This document shows positions 1 through 5,984 of a DNA stretch of 10,153 bases, in pieces; position 1 is the first letter of the stretch, and the number at the start of each line of letters is the position of its first letter. The position numbers and the translations under genes are program-made. This stretch comes from Thermoplasmatales archaeon. Lineage in GTDB: Archaea; Thermoplasmatota; E2; DHVEG-1. The DNA is taken from the NCBI GenBank assembly GCA_023128855.1, contig JAGMDE010000075.1, positions 1 to 10,153 of the forward strand, in the 5' to 3' direction. The notes beneath the pieces are model-generated. The model was not told the origin of the DNA, made no database searches, and worked only from the letters and a program-made list of their open reading frames with translations.

Positions 1-59
1 TCTATTTGATGATTTTGATCATCACGATAACATTTACAAATAAAATACCCATCTAATTT

Positions 60-230
60 TCAACAGATAAAAATTCTACTTTCGGAGCTACTGATATGAC
101 AATAACATTTATATATAATATCTATTATGCCATAATCCCTTGTCTTTACCAGACATCCATCGGGCAATTCTCTGAGAATCCCGGTATCAGACAGCCCAAC
201 ACATATTTTTGGTTGTTTGTGAAATGTCAC
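60..230 (-). CDS. Weak candidate: cysteine-rich 56-residue open frame, divergent from the operon
   Basis: I do not recognise this frame. It runs on the minus strand from a GTG at 230 to a TGA at 62-60. Points in its favour are a purine-rich first codon position, better than the mirror frame on the plus strand, and a protein-like sequence with cysteines at residues 10, 26, 42, 44 and 56, including a Cys-X-Cys pair (KCYCH). Beyond the TGA the same frame stays open to the window edge for 19 more codons and contains another Cys-X-Cys (ICKCY). Points against it are the absence of a Shine-Dalgarno site, the non-ATG start, the short length, and that a frame this long can occur by chance. It could be a small zinc-binding protein, the remains of a larger gene broken by the TGA, or non-coding leader DNA read backwards. 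No function is assigned. Confidence 0.22.
   Translation of the reverse strand: MTFHKQPKICVGLSDTGILRELPDGCLVKTRDYGIIDIIYKCYCHISSSESRIFIC
108..115 (+). promoter_or_regulatory. Candidate archaeal TATA box for the ribosomal operon
   Basis: The eight bases match the archaeal box A consensus TTTATATA exactly and continue as an A/T run to 120. Transcription would start about 25 nt downstream, near 135-145, giving a leader of about 150 nt before uL3. A second, weaker TATA-like element (TTTAGATA, 233-240) would give a short leader starting near 262-268. The sequence alone does not decide between them, and in A+T-rich DNA such matches also occur by chance. Confidence 0.4.
141..183 (+). promoter_or_regulatory. 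Two adjacent hairpins upstream of uL3, possible mRNA leader structure
   Basis: The first hairpin pairs TGTCT (141-145) with AGACA (151-155) around a five-base loop. The second pairs CGGG (161-164) with CCCG (180-183) and ATTCT (167-171) with AGAAT (175-179), with a two-base bulge (CA, 165-166) and a three-base loop (CTG). If transcription begins at the TATA box at 108-115, both hairpins lie in the 5' leader of the operon, where archaeal ribosomal-protein autoregulation is known to act in some operons. The surrounding segment is also more G+C-rich than its flanks. No known RNA family was recognised. Confidence 0.3.
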
Positions 231-288
231 GGTTTAGATAAAAAAGCAACTAATCTATCCAATTAAAAAACGATATTGAGGGTATATT

Positions 289-1281
289 ATGGCTAATGTA
301 CATCATCCAAGAAGAGGATCTATGGGCTATTCGCCAAGAAAGAGAGCAAAAGCTGAAACACCACATATAAAAAGTTGGCCCGAGGGAAATGACAAACCAA
401 AAATGCAAGGTTTTCTAGGTTATAAAGCAGGAATGACACATGCTTTTATTGTTGATTACAGGCCAACATCAACAACATCTGGAAGAGAAGTAATGATGCC
501 GGTTTCAGTTGTTGAAACCCCGCCAATAAAAGTAGCATCTGTCAGAGCCTACAGAAAAACAATACATGGACTAGAAACAATTGGAGAAATATGGGCAAGT
601 AAACTAGATCCAGAATTAGCAAAAAGATTACCATTAGCTAAGAATGAAAAAAAGGCAAATTGGGATTTTGCAAAAGATGCTGATGAGATTCGTGTCATCG
701 TTTATACCCAACCAAAACTTGTCACAAGCGTACCCAAGAAAATTCCTGAAATACGTGAGATGAGAATAAGCGGCGGAACAATTGAAGAACAAATAAAATA
801 TGCTAAGGAAATACTTGGTAAAGAACTAAAAATCAATGATGTTCTAAAAGAAGGAGATATGATTGATACAATCGCAATTACTAAGGGAAAAGGTTTCCAA
901 GGACATGTCAAAAGATGGGGCGTCAAACTTCTCACTCATAAAAACTCAAAGCATCGAAGGATGATTGGTACCGCTGGATCTTGGCATCCAAATTGGATTC
1001 AAGCAACTGTTCCTCAAGCAGGACAGATGGGTTATCATCAAAGAACTGAGTATAATAAACGTGTTTTGAAAATTGGTGAAAATGGTGAGGAAATAACGCC
1101 CGCAGGTGGTTTTCTACATTATGGCATAATAAAAAATTCATATATTCTTTTGCATGGTTCAATTCCAGGACCTACTAAACGACTTATCAGTCTTAGAGAT
1201 GCAGTTAGATATCAAGGTGGTGTTAAGGTCGAACAAACAGAGATTTCATATATCTCTATTACAAGTAAGCAGGGTGTATAA
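289..1281 (+). CDS. rpl3: 50S ribosomal protein L3 (uL3)
   Basis: uL3 binds 23S rRNA early in large-subunit assembly and reaches toward the peptidyl transferase centre. The 330-residue length suits the archaeal/eukaryotic form, which is longer than bacterial L3. The N-terminus (MANVHHPRRGSMGYSPRKRA) is the archaeal-type start. The segment TKGKGFQGHVKRWGVK (198-213) is the conserved core, and GTAGSWHP (227-234) followed by VPQAGQMGYHQRTEYNKR (241-258) is the region containing the 'W-finger' tryptophan, here W232. The ATG at 289 has GAGG at 278-281 upstream and gives the expected N-terminus. It is the first gene of the operon seen here. The euryarchaeal order usually continues with uL4 as here, and the stop lies two bases before the uL4 start. 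Confidence 0.97.
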   Translation: MANVHHPRRGSMGYSPRKRAKAETPHIKSWPEGNDKPKMQGFLGYKAGMTHAFIVDYRPTSTTSGREVMMPVSVVETPPIKVASVRAYRKTIHGLETIGEIWASKLDPELAKRLPLAKNEKKANWDFAKDADEIRVIVYTQPKLVTSVPKKIPEIREMRISGGTIEEQIKYAKEILGKELKINDVLKEGDMIDTIAITKGKGFQGHVKRWGVKLLTHKNSKHRRMIGTAGSWHPNWIQATVPQAGQMGYHQRTEYNKRVLKIGENGEEITPAGGFLHYGIIKNSYILLHGSIPGPTKRLISLRDAVRYQGGVKVEQTEISYISITSKQGV

Positions 1282-1283
1282 TC

Positions 1284-2045
1284 ATGGTCAAAGTAAACGT
1301 TTACGGAATTGATGGGGCTTCAACAGAAAAGATTGATTTACCAGAAGTTTTTGATACACCTTATCGTCCAGATATCATAAGAAAATCATTCAATGTGCTT
1401 CATTCAAATAAGAGACAACCATATGGAGCTGATCCATTTGCTGGTACTAAACAGGCAACAGCATCTGTGGGTAAAGGTCGTGGACAATCTCGTGTTCCAA
1501 GGCTTACACAGGGTAGACGAGCAGCTCTTGCACCTTGTGTTGTAGGTGGTAGAAGAGCACATCCTCCAAAAGCAGAGAGGAACTGGAAAGAAAAGATAAA
1601 CAAAAAAGAAAATTTATTAGCAAAAAACTCGGCGATAGCTGCAACAAAGGATAAGGAAATTGTCACAAAAAGAGGACATAAATTTGACGATAAAGTTACA
1701 TTGCCAATAATAGTTGATGATAAATTTGACGATATCAAGAAAACAAAAGATATGATAAAAGCTCTTGACAAAATTGGAATTTATGACGATGTTCTTAGAG
1801 CTACAAATGGAAAACATATACGTGCAGGAAAAGGAAAATCACGTGGAAGAAGATACAAAACTCCAAAGTCAATATTGATTATTTCTAAAAAAGATGAACC
1901 TCAAAAGAGTTCAGGCAATCTTACCGGTGTAGATATTGTTAAACCAGAACTAATAAACATAGAACACCTAGCACCTGGTGGAGATGCGGGACGACTTACG
2001 ATTATTACAAAATCTGCATTAAAAGAAATTAGGGGTGTAAAATAA
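1284..2045 (+). CDS. rpl4: 50S ribosomal protein L4 (uL4), archaeal L4/L1e form
   Basis: uL4 is a primary 23S rRNA binder whose long loop helps form the constriction of the peptide exit tunnel. The 253-residue length fits the archaeal family. The basic, glycine-rich tentacle loop is visible at about residues 46-96, including SVGKGRGQSRVPRLTQGRRA (61-80) and VVGGRRAHPPK (86-96). The C-terminal half has the family block AGKGKSRGRRYKTPKSILII (181-200) and HLAPGGDAGRLTI (228-240). It follows uL3 by two bases and its TAA overlaps the uL23 ATG as TAATG (2043-2047), which suggests translational coupling. In bacteria L4 represses its own operon; nothing in this sequence shows whether the archaeal protein does so here. 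Confidence 0.97.
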   Translation: MVKVNVYGIDGASTEKIDLPEVFDTPYRPDIIRKSFNVLHSNKRQPYGADPFAGTKQATASVGKGRGQSRVPRLTQGRRAALAPCVVGGRRAHPPKAERNWKEKINKKENLLAKNSAIAATKDKEIVTKRGHKFDDKVTLPIIVDDKFDDIKKTKDMIKALDKIGIYDDVLRATNGKHIRAGKGKSRGRRYKTPKSILIISKKDEPQKSSGNLTGVDIVKPELINIEHLAPGGDAGRLTIITKSALKEIRGVK

Positions 2046-2302
2046 TGGATCCATACGAGATACTTTATCATCCTTATGTAACAGAAAAAACTATGAATTT
2101 TATGGATAAAAACAATGCTATAGAGTTTGTGGTTAAAAGAGATGCAGATAAAAAACAAATCAAAAAAGCTGTTGAAGAAATGTTTGAAGTCAAAGTAAAA
2201 GAGATTAACACTAGAATAACAAAGAGAGGTAAACACGCTGTTGTAACATTTATGCCTGAATTCAAAGCTGAAGACATAGGAATGAGGATTGGAATATTCT
2301 AG
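2045..2302 (+). CDS. rpl23: 50S ribosomal protein L23 (uL23)
   Basis: uL23 sits at the mouth of the peptide exit tunnel, where signal recognition particle and other nascent-chain factors dock. The 85-residue length is typical for archaea. The N-terminal HPYVTEKTMN (9-18) is the conserved family start, followed by an alternating alpha/beta pattern including NAIEFVVKRDADKKQIKKAV (24-43). The C-terminus (VTFMPEFKAEDIGMRIGIF, 67-85) is the usual last strand and tail. Its start shares the TAATG with the uL4 stop, and it is separated from uL2 by ten bases carrying the uL2 Shine-Dalgarno site. Confidence 0.96.
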   Translation: MDPYEILYHPYVTEKTMNFMDKNNAIEFVVKRDADKKQIKKAVEEMFEVKVKEINTRITKRGKHAVVTFMPEFKAEDIGMRIGIF

Positions 2303-2306
2303 AGGT
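2302..2306 (+). promoter_or_regulatory. Shine-Dalgarno site fixing the uL2 start at 2313
   Basis: GAGGT lies six bases before the ATG at 2313. An in-frame TTG at 2289 would place the start inside uL23 and add eight residues not usual for the family, so 2313 is preferred. Confidence 0.75.
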
Positions 2307-2312
2307 AAAAAC

Positions 2313-3023
2313 ATGGGTAAAAGATTAATTCAACAAAGACGTGGGCGCACACAGAGCAAATTTAATGCTCCATCACATAGGTTCAGAGGGGAAATTAAGT
2401 ATGCCCGCGATAATGAAAATAAAGAGGGTATAGTGAAAGATATAATTCATGATCCAGGTCGTAGTGCTCCTCTCGCAAGTATTATGTTAAATGATAACAA
2501 AAAAATATTAGTATTGGCTTCAGAAGGAATCAAAGTTGGAGATAAGATAAAATTCACAGATAATAAGAAGGAAATCAGAGTTGGAAACGTCTTGCCTGTT
2601 GGTAAAATACCTGAGGGCGCTCCTATTTGTAATATAGAGTTATCACCTGGCGATGGAGGAAAACTCGTTCGCGCTGGTGGAAGTAACGCTACAGTAGTAT
2701 CACAGGATAAGAAAAAAACAGTGATACAATTACCATCAGGTCAATTTAAAACTCTTGATTCAACATGCAAAGCTACTGTAGGAATCATCGCAGGTGGCGG
2801 AAGGCGAGATAAACCTTTCTTAAAAGCAGGTAAAAAACATATTGCATATAAAAAGAGAGGTAAACAATATCCTATTGTCAGGGGAGTTGCGATGTGTGCT
2901 GTAAGTCATCCACATGGTGGTGGAGGGCACCAGCATGTTGGTAAACCATCTACTGTTAAACGAGGTGCATCGCCTGGTAGAAAAGTTGGAAGCATAGCTG
3001 CAAAAAGAACTGGGAGGAAGTAA
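2313..3023 (+). CDS. rpl2: 50S ribosomal protein L2 (uL2)
   Basis: uL2 is needed for subunit association and for a functional peptidyl transferase centre. Translation from 2313 gives 236 residues starting MGKRLIQQRRGR, the normal archaeal length and N-terminus. The SH3-like/OB-like body contains GKIPEGAPICNIELSPGDGG (97-116) and LVRAGGSNATVVSQD (118-132). The C-terminal segment SHPHGGGGHQHVGKP (198-212) holds the invariant HPHGGG histidines that contact the catalytic region, followed by a basic tail. It begins ten bases after uL23 and ends four bases before uS19. A GGAGG (3013-3017) inside its 3' end serves uS19. Nothing is unusual in the protein. Confidence 0.97.
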   Translation: MGKRLIQQRRGRTQSKFNAPSHRFRGEIKYARDNENKEGIVKDIIHDPGRSAPLASIMLNDNKKILVLASEGIKVGDKIKFTDNKKEIRVGNVLPVGKIPEGAPICNIELSPGDGGKLVRAGGSNATVVSQDKKKTVIQLPSGQFKTLDSTCKATVGIIAGGGRRDKPFLKAGKKHIAYKKRGKQYPIVRGVAMCAVSHPHGGGGHQHVGKPSTVKRGASPGRKVGSIAAKRTGRK

Positions 3024-3027
3024 ATAA

Positions 3028-3486
3028 ATGGCTGCAAAAAAAAGATTTGGAAGCTCTGCAAGAAGCAGAAGAAAGGCCAGAAGGAAGAAAATTGAGATTA
3101 AAAAGAAGGAATTTTCTTTCCATGGGTTAAGCCTGGAAGAAACACAAAAACTTTCTTTAGAGGAATTAATGCCATTTCTTCCATCTAGAACGCGCAGAAC
3201 ATTAAAAAGAGGACTTACTGTAAAGCAAGATAAACTTATGAATGATATTGAAAAAGCAAATCCTGGTGACACCATAAGGACACATTGTAGAGATATGGTA
3301 ATTCTACCTAGTTTTGTAGGACACAAGATTCACATTCACAATGGTAATGATTTTCAGATAGTTGAGATACAACCCGATATGATAGGACATTACCTAGGCG
3401 AATTTGCATTGACAAGAAAATCAGTTAAACATACTGGACCTGGTGTTGGAGCTACCAGATCATCTAAATTTATGCCATTGAAGTGA
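3028..3486 (+). CDS. rps19: 30S ribosomal protein S19 (uS19)
   Basis: uS19 lies in the head of the small subunit next to the A-site finger and takes part in an inter-subunit bridge. The 152-residue length reflects the archaeal/eukaryotic N-terminal extension, here very basic (RSRRKARRKKIEIKKK, 12-27) and followed by LSLEELMPFLPSRTRRTLKR (42-61). The conserved core is TIRTHCRDMVILPSFVGHKI (82-101), and the C-terminus LGEFALTRKSVKHTGPGVGA (123-142) with TRSSKF (143-148) is the family signature. The GGAGG at 3013-3017 precedes the ATG by ten bases. It lies between uL2 and uL22, as in other euryarchaea. Confidence 0.96.
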   Translation: MAAKKRFGSSARSRRKARRKKIEIKKKEFSFHGLSLEETQKLSLEELMPFLPSRTRRTLKRGLTVKQDKLMNDIEKANPGDTIRTHCRDMVILPSFVGHKIHIHNGNDFQIVEIQPDMIGHYLGEFALTRKSVKHTGPGVGATRSSKFMPLK

Positions 3487-3492
3487 TGATAT

Positions 3493-3936
3493 ATGAAATA
3501 TTCAACTGATGTAGACCCAGATAAAACTGCAAAAGCATATGGATATGAGCTGCACTGCTCTAGAAAAGATTCCATGAATCTAGCGCATGTAATAAGAAGG
3601 ATGAAAACAGAGGACGCAAAGAAATACTTACAGGAAATAATTGATATGAAACGTCCTCTTCCAGCAGTATTTCACAATAGAAAAAGAGCTCATCAAAAAG
3701 GCATTGGCCCAGGCAGTTTTCCACAGAAAGCCGCGAAATATATGTTAAGGACTTTAGAAAATGCAGAAAACAATGCGGAGTACAAGGGTTTTGATGTAGA
3801 AAATATGAAAATTTCCCACATATCAACATATGGTGGAAGAGTGATCAGAGGCATTATGCCTAGAGCTCATGGAAGAGCCACCGATAAAAATACAAAAACA
3901 ACCAATATTGAAATAATCATTGAAGAGGTAGAGTAA
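3493..3936 (+). CDS. rpl22: 50S ribosomal protein L22 (uL22)
   Basis: uL22 binds all domains of 23S rRNA and lines the exit tunnel with its beta-hairpin. The 147 residues match the archaeal form. Recognisable segments are the N-terminal helix region KDSMNLAHVIRRMKTEDAKK (25-44), PAVFHNRKRAHQKGIGPG (57-74), and the C-terminal hairpin IMPRAHGRATDKNTKTTNIE (121-140), whose PRAHGRA motif is near-universal. The ribosome-binding signal is weak: AGTGATGAT overlaps the uS19 stop. Its TAA overlaps the uS3 ATG (TAATG at 3934-3938). Confidence 0.96.
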   Translation: MKYSTDVDPDKTAKAYGYELHCSRKDSMNLAHVIRRMKTEDAKKYLQEIIDMKRPLPAVFHNRKRAHQKGIGPGSFPQKAAKYMLRTLENAENNAEYKGFDVENMKISHISTYGGRVIRGIMPRAHGRATDKNTKTTNIEIIIEEVE

Positions 3937-4802
3937 TGACAGGTGAACGAAAATTCATTAGAGAAAATACAAACAGGATCCTGATCAAAGAGTTCCTAAT
4001 CAAAAAAATTGAAGGTGCTGGATTTGGCGGAATGAATATCCAGAGAACACCTATGGGAACAAGAATAAATATCCTTGTGGAACGTCCTGGCATGGTTATA
4101 GGTAAAGGCGGCAGCAAAATCAAAGAACTTACAGAGGCGATTAAGGAGAATTTCAATGTTGATAATCCTCAAATAGAGATTGAAGAAGCAGGAAGTAGAG
4201 CTTCACTTAATGCACAAATAATGGCAGAGAAACTTGCTGAAGCACTTGAGCGTGGATGGCATTTCAGACGTGCTGGACATTCGACCGTAAGAAGAATTAT
4301 GCAAGCAGGAGCAAAAGGTTGCCAGATTATAATCGCAGGAAAACTAACTGGTGCAAGACATAGAACTGAGAAATTTACAGAGGGTCATGTAAAATATTGC
4401 GGAGAAACAGCAAAAGAAGTAATGGATCTAGGACATGCTGTAGCAAAGTTAAAAGCAGGGGTAATCGGAGTTAAAGTTAGAATTATGGCGCCAGATGCAA
4501 AGCTGCCTGATGAAATTGAACTACGTACCCCTGAATCAGAAAAACCAAAAGAAAAAGCAAAGGTTGAAGAGAAAAAAGAAGAGGAACCAGCTGAAGCAAA
4601 GGTAACCGATATAAAGAAACTTGCAGACATACAAGGAATTGGACCATCTGTCGTAAAGAAATTCGAAAAAGCAGGCATCAAGTCACTTGAGGACCTTTTT
4701 GAGATGGATGTTGACGACTTAGCAGCAGTTAAAGGTATTGGCGGAAAGACCGCTGAAAATATTGTAAAGAATTTGAAAAAATTACTTGAAGAGGTTGCTT
4801 AA
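3936..4802 (+). CDS. rps3: 30S ribosomal protein S3 (uS3) with a C-terminal helix-hairpin-helix extension
   Basis: uS3 forms part of the mRNA entry channel in the 30S head. The N-terminal KH domain is clear, with the VIGKGGSKI loop at 54-62 providing the RNA-binding GXXG. The C-terminal S3 domain follows at about 85-190 (RRAGHSTVRRIMQAGAKGCQ at 111-130; SGARH-like TGARHRTE at 138-145). The 288-residue protein is longer than the core needs: residues 198-222 form a Lys/Glu/Pro linker, and about 225-288 form a tandem HhH domain with hairpins IQGIG (232-236) and VKGIGG (265-270). That module resembles the N-terminus of eL32 at the far end of this window. Fusion of HhH to S3 is inferred from the continuous frame, which ends two bases before uL29. 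Confidence 0.96.
   Translation: MTGERKFIRENTNRILIKEFLIKKIEGAGFGGMNIQRTPMGTRINILVERPGMVIGKGGSKIKELTEAIKENFNVDNPQIEIEEAGSRASLNAQIMAEKLAEALERGWHFRRAGHSTVRRIMQAGAKGCQIIIAGKLTGARHRTEKFTEGHVKYCGETAKEVMDLGHAVAKLKAGVIGVKVRIMAPDAKLPDEIELRTPESEKPKEKAKVEEKKEEEPAEAKVTDIKKLADIQGIGPSVVKKFEKAGIKSLEDLFEMDVDDLAAVKGIGGKTAENIVKNLKKLLEEVA
4608..4790 (+). other. Helix-hairpin-helix domain at the C-terminus of uS3
   Basis: Residues 225-285 of uS3 read as two HhH units, with hairpins QGIGPSVVKKFEKAGI and KGIGGKTAENIVKNL separated by a short helix (SLEDLFEMDVDDLAAV). HhH modules bind nucleic-acid backbones without sequence specificity in DNA repair and replication proteins. Here the domain would hang near the mRNA entry site. 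The match to the eL32 N-terminal module (spacing G-I-G, then a helix with SL-x-x-L, then a second G-I hairpin) is good by eye. Confidence 0.85.
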
Positions 4803-4804
4803 AT

Positions 4805-5005
4805 ATGGCTCTTAAGGCTAAAGAAATTAGAGATCTCACACCTGACGAAAGGCGTGAAAAGCTCAATGAGTTGAAAAGCGAACTAATGCATGAGAAAGGA
4901 GTAGCTGCAATGGGTGGATCACCACCATCGCCTGGTAAAATCAGGCAAATCCGAATGGAAATTGCTAAGTTTCTTACTATTATGCGGGAGGAAGGAGAAA
5001 AATAA
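4805..5005 (+). CDS. rpl29: 50S ribosomal protein L29 (uL29)
   Basis: uL29 is a small two-helix protein beside uL23 at the tunnel exit. The 66 residues are the normal length. The N-terminal helix contains EIRDLTPDERREKLNELKSE (7-26), and the second helix contains PGKIRQIRMEIAKFLTIMRE (43-62), with the typical R-x-x-R-x-x-IAK pattern. The loop between them (GVAAMGGSPPS) is the usual archaeal glycine-rich turn. GAGGT at 4791-4795, inside the 3' end of uS3, precedes the ATG by nine bases. The TAA (5003-5005) is followed immediately, without a spacer, by the aIF1 ATG. Confidence 0.95.
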   Translation: MALKAKEIRDLTPDERREKLNELKSELMHEKGVAAMGGSPPSPGKIRQIRMEIAKFLTIMREEGEK

Positions 5006-5305
5006 ATGAGCGACATATGTGACGTATGTGGTTTGCCAAAAGAAATCTGCGTCTGTGAAGACATCGCAAGAGAACAACAAAAAATCACAATCGCGGTTGA
5101 CAAAAGACGATATGGGAAAATGATGACCATTGTATATGGAATTGACTCCCATGATCTAGACATCGACTCTCTAATAACTCAACTAAAATCAAAATGTGCA
5201 TGCGGTGGAACAATAAAAGACGGTATAATAGAACTTCAAGGCGATCACAGAATAAAAGTAAAGGAAACATTAGAGAAAATGGGATTTACGGTTGAAATAA
5301 CATAA
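5006..5305 (+). CDS. sui1: Translation initiation factor aIF1 (SUI1/eIF1 family) with N-terminal zinc motif
   Basis: aIF1 binds the 30S P-site region and enforces start-codon fidelity together with aIF1A and aIF2. The 99-residue protein begins with C5-X2-C8 and C15-X-C17, the cysteine cluster expected to bind zinc in archaeal aIF1. The SUI1 fold follows: the basic loop KRRYGKMMTIVYGID (33-47), a helix DIDSLITQLKSK (52-63), then CACGGTIKDGIIELQGDHR (64-82), the conserved G-G-T and Q-G-D-H motif of the family. It starts directly after the uL29 stop, with a GGAGG-type signal inside uL29. The position between uL29 and Rnp1 is the usual euryarchaeal one and ties start selection to ribosome synthesis. 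Confidence 0.95.
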   Translation: MSDICDVCGLPKEICVCEDIAREQQKITIAVDKRRYGKMMTIVYGIDSHDLDIDSLITQLKSKCACGGTIKDGIIELQGDHRIKVKETLEKMGFTVEIT

Positions 5306-5363
5306 ATATCTAACGACATTTCGGCCAATCCTATGCAGTAAAAGTTCTCTAGGAGAATATAGT
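5306..5363 (+). promoter_or_regulatory. 58-base gap before rnp1: possible internal promoter and an SD-covering hairpin
   Basis: This is the only intergenic stretch over 15 bases inside the operon. A TATA-like ATAAATAT (5302-5309) overlaps the aIF1 stop and would direct initiation near 5330-5335, upstream of rnp1. Close to the rnp1 start, TTCTC (5345-5349) can pair with GAGAA (5353-5357) around a TAG loop. This hairpin includes part of the AGGAG Shine-Dalgarno site (5351-5355). Both are readings by eye; the hairpin stem is only five base pairs. Confidence 0.3.
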
Positions 5364-5630
5364 ATGGATGATAAAAAAACACTCGCAAGAGAGGAACTCA
5401 TAGGGTTGAATGTAAAAATAAGAGAATGCAAAGATCCCAGCTGGATAGGAAAATGCGGCATAATACTCGATGAAACAAAAAATACCTTCCTCATAAAAAT
5501 TAAGGATCAAAAAAAAGTAATAGCAAAAGAAACCGCAATATTTGAATTCGAATATGGTGGAAAAAAAATAACGCTTGACGGTTCAAAAATTGCGTTTAGA
5601 CCTGAAGATAGAATAAAAAAAGTAAGGTGA
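5364..5630 (+). CDS. rnp1: RNase P protein component 1 (Rnp1, Pop4/Rpp29 family)
   Basis: Rnp1 is the archaeal homologue of Pop4/Rpp29, a protein subunit of RNase P that works with the RNA subunit to trim the 5' leader of precursor tRNAs. The 88 residues form the compact Sm-like barrel of the family. Visible motifs are LIGLNVKIRECKDPSWIGKC (12-31), GIILDETKNTFLIK (32-45) and GSKIAFRPEDRIKK (73-86), which match the usual G-x-V-x-D-E-T-x-N-T pattern and C-terminal F-R-P-E-D-R. AGGAG at 5351-5355 lies eight bases before the ATG. Its TGA stop (5628-5630) is part of the Shine-Dalgarno site of uS17. Linkage to uS17 is standard in euryarchaea. Confidence 0.93.
   Translation: MDDKKTLAREELIGLNVKIRECKDPSWIGKCGIILDETKNTFLIKIKDQKKVIAKETAIFEFEYGGKKITLDGSKIAFRPEDRIKKVR
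5626..5630 (+). promoter_or_regulatory. Shine-Dalgarno site GGTGA fixing a TTG start for uS17 at 5636
   Basis: GGTGA contains the rnp1 stop codon and lies five bases before a TTG at 5636. The only alternative upstream start is the GTG at 5627, which is itself inside this element and has no signal of its own at the right distance. TTG is therefore preferred. Confidence 0.65.
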
Positions 5631-5635
5631 AAAAA

Positions 5636-5974
5636 TTGGCAGAAAAAAAACAAGAAGCAAGAAATATTGGATTAAATGTAAAAGCTCCAGAAGAGAGCTG
5701 CAATGATAAAAACTGTCCATTTCATGGGACTTTACCAGTTAGAGGACAAGTTATCACAGGTATTGTATTATCATCCAAAATGCAAGATACTATCCTAGTA
5801 AAAAAAGAATATATGAGTTATGTTCCAAAATATGAAAGATATGAAAAAAGAACTTCAAAATATTCTGCGCATTGCCCACCTTGCATAAAAGTTAACGCAG
5901 GAGATCAAGTAAAAATCGCAGAATGCAGACCGCTTAGTAAAACAACTTCATTTGTAACTATTGAGAAATTATGA
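5636..5974 (+). CDS. rps17: 30S ribosomal protein S17 (uS17)
   Basis: uS17 is an OB-fold protein that binds 16S rRNA early in small-subunit assembly. From the TTG at 5636 it has 112 residues starting (M)AEKKQEARNIGLNVKAP, the archaeal N-terminus. The family block CNDKNCPFHG (22-31) is present, followed by GQVITGIVLSSKMQDTILVK (37-56), YVPKYERYEKRTSKYSAH (62-79) and GDQVKIAECRPLSKTTSF (89-106). Starting at the GTG at 5627 would only add three residues. An oddity is C80-P-P-C83, where related archaeal S17 sequences, as I recall them, have Asn-Pro-Pro-Cys. With C22 and C27 this makes four cysteines that could form a zinc site. Confidence 0.94.
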   Translation: MAEKKQEARNIGLNVKAPEESCNDKNCPFHGTLPVRGQVITGIVLSSKMQDTILVKKEYMSYVPKYERYEKRTSKYSAHCPPCIKVNAGDQVKIAECRPLSKTTSFVTIEKL

Positions 5975-5980
5975 GGGTGA
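5975..5980 (+). promoter_or_regulatory. Shine-Dalgarno site fixing the uL14 start at 5985
   Basis: GGGTGA begins just after the uS17 stop and ends four bases before the ATG at 5985. A TTG at 5961 would start inside uS17 and add eight residues that the family lacks. Confidence 0.7.
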
Positions 5981-5984
5981 ATTT

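Noticed and set aside
7..24. Inverted repeat TGATGAT / ATCATCA with a four-base loop
   Set aside because: Short, A+T-rich and without a following T run, so it is not a convincing terminator. It lies at the window edge, so its context cannot be judged.
7..94. Possible C/D box small RNA (TGATGA near 7, CTGA at 91)
   Set aside because: The base before TGATGA is T rather than a purine, the boxes are about 80 bases apart (longer than typical archaeal C/D RNAs), and no internal C'/D' pair was found.
121..200. tRNA or other known structured RNA in the G+C-richer segment upstream of uL3
   Set aside because: The hairpins do not form a cloverleaf, no T-loop consensus GTTCRA is present on either strand at the right spacing, and no RNase P or SRP RNA signature is seen.
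96..266. Plus-strand 56-codon frame from ATG 96 to TAA 266
   Set aside because: No Shine-Dalgarno site, weaker first-position purine bias than the opposite strand, no recognisable motif, and it overlaps the probable promoter and leader of uL3.
167..5357. TTCTC...GAGAA palindromes at both 167-179 and 5345-5357 as a shared operator
   Set aside because: The half-site spacing differs between the two copies (one versus three bases) and such short A+T-rich palindromes are expected by chance. Not strong enough to claim a common regulator.
5006..5630. aIF1 and RNase P subunit inside a ribosomal operon as a novel arrangement
   Set aside because: This placement between uL29 and uS17 is the well-known euryarchaeal order, so it is not new.
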